A model generated the notes under the pieces. The model made no database searches. It was not told the origin of the DNA and was given only the letters and a program-made list of their open reading frames with translations. From contig CAJXJY010000001.1 in NCBI GenBank assembly GCA_913055875.1, positions 310,001-374,000 of the forward strand: a stretch of DNA of 64,000 bases, read 5' to 3'. Source of the DNA: an uncultured Altererythrobacter sp. GTDB lineage: Bacteria > Pseudomonadota > Alphaproteobacteria > Sphingomonadales > Sphingomonadaceae. This document shows, piece by piece, positions 7,870-15,488 of this stretch (position 1 is the stretch's first letter; each line of letters opens with the position of its first letter). The position numbers and the translations under genes are program-made.

Positions 7870-8214
7870 ATGACCCTCTCCCTCCCCCGCTTCCGCAGCG
7901 CCACCGCCGTTTGCCTGGCGCTCGTCTATACTTCGCTCACCTTCGGTGCGGCGATCGCCCCGGCCCCTGCCGAGGCGCGCGCCGCCGCGCCCTACTACAC
8001 CGCCGAACTGACCGCTCCCGCGGCCGAATCGCGCTTCGTCGAGGGCGGCGTGGTGTGGTTCTGCGACGGCACCAGCTGCGCCGCAGCCAAGGGCACTTCG
8101 CGACCGGTCAATATCTGCCGCAAGCTGAGCCGCGAAGTCGGCGAAATCACGAGCTTCACCGCCAAGGGCGAAGCGCTCGAAAGCGACGACCTCGCCAGGT
8201 GCAACGGTAACTGA
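7870..8214 (+). CDS. CC_3452-like small secreted protein
   Basis: A 114-residue protein with a signal peptide to about residue 37 (hydrophobic stretch then PAEARAAAP). The mature part has the pattern of the alphaproteobacterial CC_3452 family: YYTAELTAPA near its start, WFCDGTSC with paired cysteines, VNICRKLSREVG, and a final ARCNGN. Four cysteines suggest two disulfides in the periplasm. No function is known. A terminator follows at 8262-8296, so it is probably a single-gene transcript. Confidence 0.7.
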   Translation: MTLSLPRFRSATAVCLALVYTSLTFGAAIAPAPAEARAAAPYYTAELTAPAAESRFVEGGVVWFCDGTSCAAAKGTSRPVNICRKLSREVGEITSFTAKGEALESDDLARCNGN

Positions 8215-8261
8215 TCCTGCAGACCCCCACCCCGTCCTCTCATCACGGGTGGATTCCTCGC

Positions 8262-8296
8262 GGCCTCCGGAACAGCGGTTCCGGGGGCCGTCTTTT
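8262..8296 (+). terminator. Rho-independent terminator
   Basis: GGCCTCCGGAAC pairs with GTTCCGGGGGCC (one wobble) around a short loop and is followed by GTCTTTT. It ends the small secreted-protein gene and faces the 3' end of the convergent HAD gene. Confidence 0.85.
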
Positions 8297-8915
8297 ATGC
8301 GCCTAGCAGGCCGCGGCCGGTCAACTCTTCCGCGAGCGTCGCCGCATCTACAAAAAGGTGCACCTGCCAGCCCAACGTACGCGCGGCGGCGATGTTGGCG
8401 GCGTTGTCGTCGATGAACAGCATGGCTTCGGGCGCATGGCCGAAGCGCCGCGCCGCGAGCTCGAAGATCGCCGGGTCGGGCTTGGCGAGCTTCTCCTCGC
8501 CCGAGACGACGATGTCTTCGAACAGGTCGACCACCGGTGCGGTGGGGCGGAAGCCGGCCCAGAATTCGGCCCCGAAATTGGTGATCGCGAAGAGCGGAAG
8601 CCCGCGCTTATGCAGCCGTTCGACCAGCGCGAGGCTGCCCGGCACCGGGCCGGGAATGGTCTCGTTGAACCGCTCCGCATAGGCCGCGATCAGGTGTGCG
8701 TGATCGGGAAACAGGGCCTGCCGCTCGGGCACCATAGCGGCGAGCGGACGCCCCCGGTCGTGCTCGAAATGCCACGCCTCGGTCACGACATTGGCTAGGA
8801 ACCAGTCGAGTTCCTGCGGATCGTCGATGAGCTTCTCGAACAAATGGCGCAGCTGCCATTGGTAGAGCACGCGCCCGACGTCGAACACGATGGCGTCTAT
8901 TTTTCCGGGAGTCAT
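8295..8915 (-). CDS. HAD family hydrolase
   Basis: A 206-residue haloacid-dehalogenase-fold phosphatase, subfamily IA. Motif I is IVFDVGRVLYQW (nucleophile Asp; the usual second Asp is Gly, as in some YihX-like members), motif II is FAITNFGAE, motif III KLAKPDPAIF, motif IV MLFIDDNAANI. The cap lies between motifs I and II. Probably dephosphorylates a sugar phosphate or nucleotide. The ATG at 8915 directly abuts the CCGGAAAA end of a palindromic element, so the element forms its leader. Confidence 0.9.
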   Translation of the reverse strand: MTPGKIDAIVFDVGRVLYQWQLRHLFEKLIDDPQELDWFLANVVTEAWHFEHDRGRPLAAMVPERQALFPDHAHLIAAYAERFNETIPGPVPGSLALVERLHKRGLPLFAITNFGAEFWAGFRPTAPVVDLFEDIVVSGEEKLAKPDPAIFELAARRFGHAPEAMLFIDDNAANIAAARTLGWQVHLFVDAATLAEELTGRGLLGA

Positions 8916-9094
8916 TTTTCCGGCGGTGTCGAGACCTGTCGCTGCTTGGCAGGCATCGGACCGCCCGGGCTGTTCCATCCCACGCCCCCTCCCGGCCACC
9001 CATAGGCTACTATCGTCGGGGTGGCCGGGAGGGGGCGTGGGATGGAACAGCAAGGGCCGGACGGAGGTCCGGCCCGTACGCAACGAAAGACTCT
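8916..9094 (+). repeat. Palindromic intergenic element, copy 2 (forward)
   Basis: Runs from TTTTCCGGCGGTG to ACGCAACGAAAGACTC between the HAD start codon and the rpmJ stop. The core is a perfect 33-base inverted repeat (8969-9001 with 9019-9051) with loop ATAGGCTACTATCGTCG. After the core comes a small hairpin, GGGCCGGACGGAGGTCCGGC. The stem differs from copy 1 at one position (T for A), with the matching change in the other arm. Confidence 0.9.
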
Positions 9095-9219
9095 TAACCC
9101 TGCCGCGCCTTGAAGCGGCGGTTGGTCTTGTTGATCACGTAGGTGCGGCCGCGGCGGCGGATGACGCGGCAATCGCGATGGCGGTTCTTCAGCGACTTGA
9201 GGCTGTTACGGACTTTCAT
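9094..9219 (-). CDS. rpmJ: 50S ribosomal protein L36
   Basis: A 41-residue basic protein starting [17 protein letters not shown] and continuing [16 protein letters not shown], matching the long-loop L36 form of alphaproteobacteria. Of the four zinc positions of canonical L36 only part remains (Cys17 and few others), as in the zinc-free C- paralogue type. The ATG at 9219 gives the standard length. It is a single gene with its own likely promoter at 9249-9276 and a palindromic element directly at its 3' end. Confidence 0.95.
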   Translation of the reverse strand: MKVRNSLKSLKNRHRDCRVIRRRGRTYVINKTNRRFKARQG

Positions 9220-9248
9220 GGTGCTTTCCCGGAATGAAATCGGCACCG

Positions 9249-9276
9249 GAGATAGGCTCCGATGCCGCAAAATCAA
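9249..9276 (-). promoter_or_regulatory. Likely rpmJ promoter
   Basis: On the minus strand TTGATT (9276-9271) and TATCTC (9254-9249) are separated by 16 bases, about 30 bases before the rpmJ ATG. Similar to the promoter in front of rpoZ. Consistent with a housekeeping sigma-70 promoter. Confidence 0.45.
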
Positions 9277-9306
9277 GCGCGCCCCTAGGGGCGGGCCCCG
9301 CCAAAG

Positions 9307-10356
9307 TCAAGCCGCGGGCTTGATCCGGCGGCCCCCGTTTTCGGCACTTTCGTCGCGCCGGTGCAGGTCGGCCAGCACCCGTTCCCATTGCAGTGCGTGG
9401 AACACGATCCGGTCGAGATCGGCATGCTTCGGCTCCCATGGCAGGGTGGCCTTGAGGCGCGCGGGATCCGAGACGAGCGAATCGGGATCGCCCGCGCGGC
9501 GCGGCGCGAGCACGCGCTCGATCTTCCGATTGGTCACCCGGTCGACCGCATCGAGCACTTCGAGCACCGAGAAACCGCGCCCGTAGCCGCAATTCATCGT
9601 CAGCGAGCGCTCCGGCTCTGCGATCAGCGCCTCGAGCGCGAGCACATGCGCATCGGCGAGGTCGCTGACATGGATGTAGTCGCGCACCCCCGTGCCGTCG
9701 GGCGTGGCGTAGTCGGTGCCGAACACGCTGACCGTGTCGCGCTCGCCCAGCGCCGCCTCGCAGGCGACCTTGATCAGATGCGTCGCGCCCGCGGTCGACT
9801 GCCCGCTGCGGCCTTCCGGATCGGCCCCGGCGACGTTGAAATAGCGCAACGCGCAGAAATTGAGCTCGTGCGCCGCGGCGGTGTCCGCCAGCATGCGCTC
9901 GGTCATCAGCTTGGACCAGCCATAGGGATTGATCGGCTGCTGCGGTGTATCCTCGCTGACCGGCGAGACGTCGGGAATGCCGTAGGTCGCCGCGGTGCTC
10001 GAGAAGATCATGTGCGGCACGCCTGCGGCCACGATCGCCGCGATCAGCACGCGGCTCCTGGCGGTGTTGTTGTGATAGTACTTGAGCGGGTTCTCGACCG
10101 ATTCGGGCACCACGATCGATCCGGCGAAATGCATCACCGCCCCGATCCGCTGCTCGGCGAAGATTCTTGCGAGCAGGTCCGCATCCTCGATGTCGCCATG
10201 GTAGAACGGCACGCCCGGCGGCACCGCGAAGCGGAAGCCGGTGCTCAGATTGTCGATCACCGCGACCGGCCAGCCCGCATCGAGCAGCGCGAGAACCGCG
10301 TGGCTGCCGATATAGCCGGCACCGCCGGTGACGAGCACGGGAGGTTTTGCGTCCAT
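9307..10356 (-). CDS. galE: UDP-glucose 4-epimerase
   Basis: A 349-residue short-chain dehydrogenase-type epimerase that interconverts UDP-glucose and UDP-galactose with bound NAD. The Rossmann motif VTGGAGYIGSH is at residues 9-19, the NAD-ribose-binding region VIDNLSTG follows, the catalytic triad is Ser/Thr at 120-121 (FSSTAATYG) and Y145xxxK149 (NPYGWSK), and the substrate-binding segment NVAGADPEG and TGVRDYIHVSDLA complete the family pattern. Supplies UDP-galactose for surface polysaccharides. Stands alone on the minus strand, divergent from the DUF4136 lipoprotein gene. Confidence 0.95.
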   Translation of the reverse strand: MDAKPPVLVTGGAGYIGSHAVLALLDAGWPVAVIDNLSTGFRFAVPPGVPFYHGDIEDADLLARIFAEQRIGAVMHFAGSIVVPESVENPLKYYHNNTARSRVLIAAIVAAGVPHMIFSSTAATYGIPDVSPVSEDTPQQPINPYGWSKLMTERMLADTAAAHELNFCALRYFNVAGADPEGRSGQSTAGATHLIKVACEAALGERDTVSVFGTDYATPDGTGVRDYIHVSDLADAHVLALEALIAEPERSLTMNCGYGRGFSVLEVLDAVDRVTNRKIERVLAPRRAGDPDSLVSDPARLKATLPWEPKHADLDRIVFHALQWERVLADLHRRDESAENGGRRIKPAA

Positions 10357-10484
10357 GCCGCCGTGCTAGGCCGAACATGGTAAAGAAAGTGTTGCACCCG
10401 CGGGTTCAGGCACCCACAAGCCCTCCCGTGCGTTGGTGGGATGAGAGGGCGCGCCGCACGGCGGGCCGAGAGAGGAGTCGCACC

Positions 10485-11096
10485 ATGAGGTTGTCAATCG
10501 TCGCCACCGCCGCTTTCGCCGGGCTTGCCCTGGCCGGCTGCACCACACCGGTGCGCAACGGCCCGGTCGAGGTCACGCGTTTCGTCCAGCCCAGCGCGCC
10601 GCTCGGGCAGGGCACGATCTTCGTCGAAAGCGCACCGGGTGCCGACACCGATTCGCTCGCGCTCGCCCCCTACAAGGCGGCGATCGCGCGCGAGCTGGCC
10701 GCGCTCGGCTATGTCGAGGCGCCGCGCGGTGAAGCGGGGCAGGTCGCGCAGGTACGGGTGGAGAAATTCCGCAGCGAAGGGCTCGAGCGGCGCCGTGGCC
10801 CGGTCAGCGTCGGAGTCGGCGGTTCGACCGGCAGCTACGGTTCGGGCGTCGGGCTGGGTGTGGGGATCAATCTGGGTGGCGGCGGCTCGGGCGAGACGCT
10901 CGACACGCAGCTCGGCGTGATGATCCGCGACCGGGTAAGCGGCGAGACATTTTGGGAAGGCCGCGCGCAACTTTCGGTAAGTCCGAATTCACCTTTTGCC
11001 GATACCGAGGCCAACGCTTCGGCGATCGCCGATGCGCTTTTCCGCGAATTCCCGGGCAATAACGGCGAAACGGTCGAGGTAAGGGTTACCGAGTGA
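10485..11096 (+). CDS. DUF4136 lipoprotein
   Basis: A 203-residue protein with a lipoprotein signal peptide: hydrophobic core [17 protein letters not shown], lipid-bearing Cys at about residue 19. The mature part fits DUF4136: an N-terminal strand with VEVTRFV, then [13 protein letters not shown], a Gly/Ser-rich stretch ([13 protein letters not shown]) and GETFWEGRA. Probably in the outer membrane or periplasm; function unknown. The ATG at 10485 follows AGAGAGGAG. Its TGA overlaps the GTG of the peptidase gene (GTGA), so the two are co-translated. Confidence 0.8.
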   Translation: MRLSIVATAAFAGLALAGCTTPVRNGPVEVTRFVQPSAPLGQGTIFVESAPGADTDSLALAPYKAAIARELAALGYVEAPRGEAGQVAQVRVEKFRSEGLERRRGPVSVGVGGSTGSYGSGVGLGVGINLGGGGSGETLDTQLGVMIRDRVSGETFWEGRAQLSVSPNSPFADTEANASAIADALFREFPGNNGETVEVRVTE

Positions 11097-12226
11097 GCGA
11101 CATCCGGATCGATTGCAATTTCGACAGCGGCAATATCGAGGTCCTGTCGATCGACGGCGCGAGCGCGAAGCTGGCAATCCGCAAGGACCACCAGTCCGAT
11201 TTCAAGCAGTGGTTCCACTTTCGCGTTTCCGGCGCGGCCGGGCGCGAGCTGGAATTGAAGATTTGCGGGCTCGCCGGCTCGGCCTATCCGCTCGGCTGGC
11301 CGGACTACCAGTGCCGGGTCTCCGAAGACCGCGAATACTGGGCCGCTGCGCCGACCACCTGCGCGATGGACGAGGACGACGGCTGCATCACGGTGCGTTA
11401 CGCGCCCTCCTCCGATATCGCCTGGTTCGCCTATTTCGCGCCCTATTCGATGGAGCGTCACCACGATCTCGTCGCCGAATGCGCGGCGAGTGAGGGTGTC
11501 TCCTATCGCAGGCTCGGCGAGACGCTCGACGGGCAGCCGCTCGACTATCTGAGTTTCGGCGAGGGCGAGAAACAGGTGTGGCTCTATGCCCGCCAGCACC
11601 CAGGCGAGACGCAGGCCGAGTGGTGGATGGAAGGCATGCTCGAGCTGATGACCGATCCGGCGAGTTCGGTCGCGCGCGAATTGCGCAAGCGCTGCACGTT
11701 CCACGTCGTGCCGAACTGCAACCCCGACGGCTCGCGCCGCGGGCACCTGCGCACCAATGCCTGTGGGGCCAATCTCAACCGCGAATGGGACGAGCCGAGT
11801 GCGGAAAAATCGCCCGAAGTGCTCGCGATCCGCAACCGGATGGACGAGACCGGAGTCGATTTCGCGATGGACGTGCATGGCGACGAGGCGATCCCGGCGG
11901 TGTTCGTAGCCGGCTACGAGGGCATTCCCGATCTGACCGAGGAGCATCTCGGCCGCTTCACCCGCTACCGCGGCATCCTCGAACGCCGCACGCCCGATTT
12001 CCAGACCGCCAAGGGGTATCCGGTGTCGAAGCCCGGTACGGCCAATCTCAGCATGTCGACCACGCAGGTGGCGCATCGCTTCGGCGCCACCGCCATGACG
12101 CTCGAAATGCCCTACAAGGACAATGACGACGCGCCCGACCCGGAGCAGAACTGGTCGCCCGAACGCTGCAAGCAATTGGGTGCCGATTGCATGGGGGCGC
12201 TGCTCGAATTTCTCGACGACGCGTGA
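11093..12226 (+). CDS. M14 family zinc carboxypeptidase (cytosolic type)
   Basis: A 377-residue protein with an N-terminal beta domain (to about residue 130) and an M14 peptidase domain. Zinc ligands are H169PGE172 (ARQHPGET) and His262 (MDVHGDE); substrate-binding residues include [10 protein letters not shown] and NLNREW. There is no signal peptide. This is the AGBL/cytosolic-carboxypeptidase-like branch, which removes C-terminal residues or side-chain glutamates. The final catalytic Glu is probably in MTLEMPY. It starts with a GTG overlapping the lipoprotein stop. Confidence 0.9.
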   Translation: MSDIRIDCNFDSGNIEVLSIDGASAKLAIRKDHQSDFKQWFHFRVSGAAGRELELKICGLAGSAYPLGWPDYQCRVSEDREYWAAAPTTCAMDEDDGCITVRYAPSSDIAWFAYFAPYSMERHHDLVAECAASEGVSYRRLGETLDGQPLDYLSFGEGEKQVWLYARQHPGETQAEWWMEGMLELMTDPASSVARELRKRCTFHVVPNCNPDGSRRGHLRTNACGANLNREWDEPSAEKSPEVLAIRNRMDETGVDFAMDVHGDEAIPAVFVAGYEGIPDLTEEHLGRFTRYRGILERRTPDFQTAKGYPVSKPGTANLSMSTTQVAHRFGATAMTLEMPYKDNDDAPDPEQNWSPERCKQLGADCMGALLEFLDDA

Positions 12227-12293
12227 GTGGCGGATGCCGCGCTGCCGCGCGGCAGGCGCGGGTGTTGACACTCGACGGGGAGGTTGCGCGGCT

Positions 12294-12779
12294 TCAGCGT
12301 GCATGGGTTCCTGCTGCGGCATGGCTGCGCGGCTGCGCCCGGTCGAGACGGGCGAGCAGCCGGAAAAGCGCGGAATCGTCGGCTTTTTGCACTGCGCAGA
12401 TGAATCTGCCGCGATGGAAACCGAGATACCACTGGCCGGTCTCGACCCGCCATATCAGCTCGCGGGTTGTGACCATCCGCCGCGGCGTTATCAGGGCTTG
12501 TGACTTTCCGAGCGCCGCGTCCCACGCCGCTGCGAAACCCTCCGCCCCGTCGCGGCGGCGGAGGCGATAGGCGGTCTCGCGCGCCATCCCGACCCGCCGC
12601 GCGGCCTCTCCGACCGAGCGCGTCTCGGCGAGATGGCCGATAAACTCCGCCTGCCGCCGCGGCGTCCACCCGTCGGCGCGGATGCGCACGGGCACGGTAT
12701 GGAATTGCGGCAGCCGCGGCGGGGCGAGCGCCGTGGCGCTGGCGGATGAGGGGGCGGGATCGGGAGGGTAGGCCTTCAT
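12294..12779 (-). CDS. Proline-rich helix-turn-helix protein (paralogue 1)
   Basis: A 161-residue protein: a disordered Pro/Ala-rich N-terminus (starts MKAYPPDPAP), then RADGWTPRRQAEFIGHLAE and TRSVGEAARRVGMARETAYR, a helix-turn-helix resembling the putative DNA-binding segment of IS-type or terminase-small-subunit proteins, then GFAAAWDAALG and a basic C-terminal region. A close relative is encoded at 62112-62633. The family occurs in several copies in sphingomonads. A regulatory or DNA-binding role is inferred only from the HTH. Confidence 0.65.
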   Translation of the reverse strand: MKAYPPDPAPSSASATALAPPRLPQFHTVPVRIRADGWTPRRQAEFIGHLAETRSVGEAARRVGMARETAYRLRRRDGAEGFAAAWDAALGKSQALITPRRMVTTRELIWRVETGQWYLGFHRGRFICAVQKADDSALFRLLARLDRAQPRSHAAAGTHAR

Positions 12780-12883
12780 CCCGCAGGGTAAGGCAGATTT
12801 TCGCCGTGTAGGAAAATGAAAAAATGCCGGGAGCGGGCGGTATCCGTGCTCGTCCGCCCCGCTCGCAGGGGTGCGATCTCCCG

Positions 12884-13288
12884 CTACACCAGGCTCGCCG
12901 GTCCGAAGGCGTCGGGCAGCAGCGCGCTCAGCTTGACCGTCCGCACCGCGTCGGGCCCGACGCATAATATGTCGGGGTCGGTCCCGCCCAGCTGCGCGAG
13001 TTCGTTGAGAACCTGGCGGCAGCGCCCGCACGGGGTGATCGGCTCCGCACCCGGCCCCGTCACCGCCACCGCTTCCAGCCCGCCGCGCCTGCCATCGGCC
13101 ATGGCCTTGGCCACCGCGACCGTCTCGGCGCACAGTGCGAGGCCGTAGCTGGCATTCTCGATATTGGTGCCGGTCACCACGCTGCCGTCGGCGAAGCGAA
13201 GCGCGGCGCCGACGGCAAACTTTGAATAGGGCGAATAGGAGCGCTCGGCAGCGGTACGCGCCGCGGCGATGAGGTCGGTATCGGTCAT
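12884..13288 (-). CDS. cdd: Cytidine deaminase
   Basis: A 134-residue homotetrameric-type cytidine deaminase that turns (deoxy)cytidine into (deoxy)uridine in pyrimidine salvage. The zinc site is complete: C53AE55 (ALCAETVA) and C87GRC90 (ITPCGRCRQ), with Glu55 as proton shuttle; YSKFAVGAAL and GTNIENASYG form the substrate pocket. The ATG at 13288 gives the usual length. Confidence 0.95.
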   Translation of the reverse strand: MTDTDLIAAARTAAERSYSPYSKFAVGAALRFADGSVVTGTNIENASYGLALCAETVAVAKAMADGRRGGLEAVAVTGPGAEPITPCGRCRQVLNELAQLGGTDPDILCVGPDAVRTVKLSALLPDAFGPASLV

Positions 13289-13420
13289 GCCGCAGCCTTA
13301 GCGGGCCGGTTTCGCCCTGTCTGCAATCGTGTCGTAGCGGCGATTGCGCAATTGTGATCCGCAAGCGATCCTTGTCGGTTCCCTCTTGCGGCGGGGCGGG
13401 CGAATCGCCACAATGGTGCA

Positions 13421-13750
13421 ATGCAACATGAACCCTCCGACCGCGCGCAGACGGTCGAAACCCTCTCTCGCGCAATCAGCGAATGGCGCATGGTGCGCGC
13501 GACCTATAACGGCGCCGAAATGGCGCTCGCGCCGCACCAGCTGTTCGTCCGCCACGACGCGTTGTTCGTCAGCGCGTTCAACCCCGGCAAGAACTGGCGC
13601 GGGCCGGAGGATTACCGGCTCAGCTATTTCAACATCGCCGGGCTCGGCGGCGTGGCGCTGCAGGACAACGGGTTCAAGCCGCTCGACGGGTTCGACAGCA
13701 GCCTGCCGCGGCCCGAAGACCAATTGCTGCTCGCGCTGGAAGCGGCGTAG
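13421..13750 (+). CDS. Small WYL-like protein
   Basis: A 109-residue protein with no signal peptide. The pattern from AISEWRMVRATYNGAEM through LAPHQLFVRHDALFVSAFNP to YRLSYFNIAGLGGVAL resembles a stand-alone WYL domain, in which a small SH3-like barrel binds a ligand and Arg and His residues matter; the usual fused HTH is missing. The similarity is weak and was judged by eye. The palindromic element complex starts directly after its stop. Confidence 0.5.
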   Translation: MQHEPSDRAQTVETLSRAISEWRMVRATYNGAEMALAPHQLFVRHDALFVSAFNPGKNWRGPEDYRLSYFNIAGLGGVALQDNGFKPLDGFDSSLPRPEDQLLLALEAA

Positions 13751-13751
13751 G

Positions 13752-14070
13752 TTTTCCGGCGGTGATGCGATCTTTCGCTGGGTTGTAGTCGTCTGACCGC
13801 TGGGGCTGTTCCATCCCCCTCCCCCACCCGGAGTCATTTGTTGCGTGCGGGCCAGACCTCCGTCTGGCCCTTGCGGCACCAGCCCACTCCCCCACCCGGC
13901 CACCCCGACGTTAGTAGCCTATGGGTGGCCGGGTGGGGGAGTGGGCTGGTGCCGCCCCGGCGGTCCGATGATTGCCAAACAGCGACAGGCCTCGGCACCG
14001 CCAGATAAAAACGCCCGGCTGGGGGCGTAGGATCGAACAGCAAGGTCAGGACGAAAGTCCTGCCTGCAGG
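13752..14070. repeat. Nested palindromic elements, copy 3
   Basis: This fills the 341-base gap between two convergent genes. An outer forward copy is split: its left half (13752-13831) starts TTTTCCGGCGGTGATG and breaks off inside the left stem arm at CCCACCCGG; its right half resumes at about 14011 with CGCCCGGCTGGGGGCG and ends with the small hairpin TCAGGACGAAAGTCCTG. Between them sits a complete reverse copy (13832-14010) with perfect 33-base arms (13873-13905, 13923-13955) and loop CGACGTTAGTAGCCTAT. The outer stem has decayed, the inner is intact, so the inner is younger. Confidence 0.85.
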
Positions 14071-14091
14071 CACCGACCACTCGCCCTATCC

Positions 14092-14799
14092 TCAAGGCTG
14101 CGCCACCACCCATTCGAGCAGCGCGTCGCTCGCTTCGGTCTGCAAGTGCTCGTTGGCAGACCACAGTAGCCACGGCCGCCCGGCATAGGTCGGCGGGAGG
14201 CGCGTGCGGTTGACCCACAGCCCGCGGTCGAGCCGCGACGCGATCCCGTATTCGGCTTCGAAGCGCGGCCCGAGCTTGAGAATCACCGGCTTGCCGGTGT
14301 GCATCTCGATCTGGTTGATCAGCGTCATCAGCTCACTCGCGACCGCGGCATCGGGCACGGGCTCGTCGCACGCATCGGCGGTGCGGCCGAGCGCGATCGC
14401 GGGCGGGAGCAGGTCGGCACCGCGCGGAACCATGGTCACGAAACCGGCCGATTGTCCGTCGGCGACGCTGCACGGATCGTAGACATGCACCGCGCCGACC
14501 TGCAGCCCGGCTTCGCGCGCGGCCTCGAAGTTCCGCGCGAAGCGGGCATCCTTGCCGTCCGAACCGGTGCTGGCCTCGAGATAGACGAAATCGGCGCCGA
14601 GCGCTTTCAGCGTGCGGAAATTCACCGCGCCGTCGGCTTGCGAAACGAGCGCGCCCTGGTCGGGATAGTCGCTCTCGGGCGGTGTCCAGTGGCGCGTGTC
14701 CCACCACAGCCACGCCCCCGCAGCGATCGCGACCAGCGCCAGCAGCGCGAAGAAACGCGCGCCCCAACCGAATCCCTTTTTCCTCCGCCGGCGCGCCAT
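14092..14799 (-). CDS. GH25-family lysozyme-like protein
   Basis: A 235-residue protein with a basic N-terminus (MARRRRKKG), one membrane helix (about 13-32) and an extracytoplasmic glycoside hydrolase family 25 domain. GH25 hallmarks are FVYLEASTG (catalytic Glu region), FARNFEAAREAGLQVGAVHVY and PVILKLG; GH25 enzymes cleave the glycan strands of peptidoglycan. The first conserved Asp of the family (normally near the domain start) is not clearly present at SQADGAVNF, so activity should not be taken for granted. Its start lies two bases from the stop of the upstream UPF0262 gene. Confidence 0.75.
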   Translation of the reverse strand: MARRRRKKGFGWGARFFALLALVAIAAGAWLWWDTRHWTPPESDYPDQGALVSQADGAVNFRTLKALGADFVYLEASTGSDGKDARFARNFEAAREAGLQVGAVHVYDPCSVADGQSAGFVTMVPRGADLLPPAIALGRTADACDEPVPDAAVASELMTLINQIEMHTGKPVILKLGPRFEAEYGIASRLDRGLWVNRTRLPPTYAGRPWLLWSANEHLQTEASDALLEWVVAQP

Positions 14800-14801
14800 C
14801 C

Positions 14802-15284
14802 TCAGCCCTTGATATGCAGCACGCAGATCAGCGTAAACAGCCGCCGCGCGGTGGCGAAATCGGTTTCGACCTTGCCCGCGAGTCGCTCCCTGAGCAGCTC
14901 GGCGGCGTCGTTGTGGATGCCGCGCCGCGCCATGTCGATCGTCTCGATTTCGGCCGGAGTGGCCTTGCGGATCGCCTGGTAATAGCTGTCGCAGATGGCG
15001 AAATATTCGCGGATCGGGCGGCGGAAGCGCGCGAGGCCGAGCAGCAGCGTCTCGAGCGGTTCGTCGCTTGCGTCGCGGATATCCATCGCCAGCCGACCGT
15101 CCCGCACCGACAGGTAGAGCCGGTAGGGGCCGTCATTCCCGTTCGCGACCGGGCGGCACGGTTTGAACGTGTTCTCCTCGATCAGGTCGAAGATCGCAAC
15201 GCGCCGTTCCTGTTCGACATCGGCATTGCGCCACAGGATCGTGTCCTCGTCGAGACTGATATGGCTGATCCTGTGGTCGGGCAT
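14802..15284 (-). CDS. UPF0262 family protein
   Basis: A 160-residue cytosolic protein conserved across alphaproteobacteria and without known function. The family pattern is plain: HRISHISLDEDTILWRN, EQERRVAIFDLIEEN, and the central ARFRRPIREYFAICDSYY, ending TARRLFTLICVLH. The ATG at 15284 (MPDHRISH) matches the family start better than the in-frame start 14 codons upstream. It forms a two-gene operon with the GH25 gene and diverges from dnaB. Confidence 0.88.
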   Translation of the reverse strand: MPDHRISHISLDEDTILWRNADVEQERRVAIFDLIEENTFKPCRPVANGNDGPYRLYLSVRDGRLAMDIRDASDEPLETLLLGLARFRRPIREYFAICDSYYQAIRKATPAEIETIDMARRGIHNDAAELLRERLAGKVETDFATARRLFTLICVLHIKG

Positions 15285-15333
15285 GACAGGGCCGCTTTCG
15301 CAGAAGCTGTCCCTTCCAAGCAACACCCATAAT

Positions 15334-15364
15334 CGTCATCCCCGCGAAAGCGGGGAGCCCGCTT
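15334..15364. repeat. Short palindromic repeat (GTCATCCCCGC type)
   Basis: GTCATCCCCGCGAAAGCGGG followed by GAGCCCGCTT: the arms CCCCGC and GCGGGG close a GAAA tetraloop. This is the common proteobacterial interspersed repeat whose reverse translation reads like SGLPAFAGMT. It lies in the divergent UPF0262-dnaB promoter region. Confidence 0.75.
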
Positions 15365-15488
15365 CCTTTTGGCAACGGTGGCGACACGACGGGTGCCGAG
15401 CGAGTTTTGCCGGTCTGCCCACAGCGCCCTCCACGATAGTCCCGAATAGTGCCTTGCCCGTCCGACAAGGGTTCAGCATGGTGGCCCG

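Noticed and set aside
13752-14070. Elements as rRNA, tmRNA or other known structured RNA genes
   Set aside because: No match to known RNA motifs; multiplicity and nesting fit a repeat.
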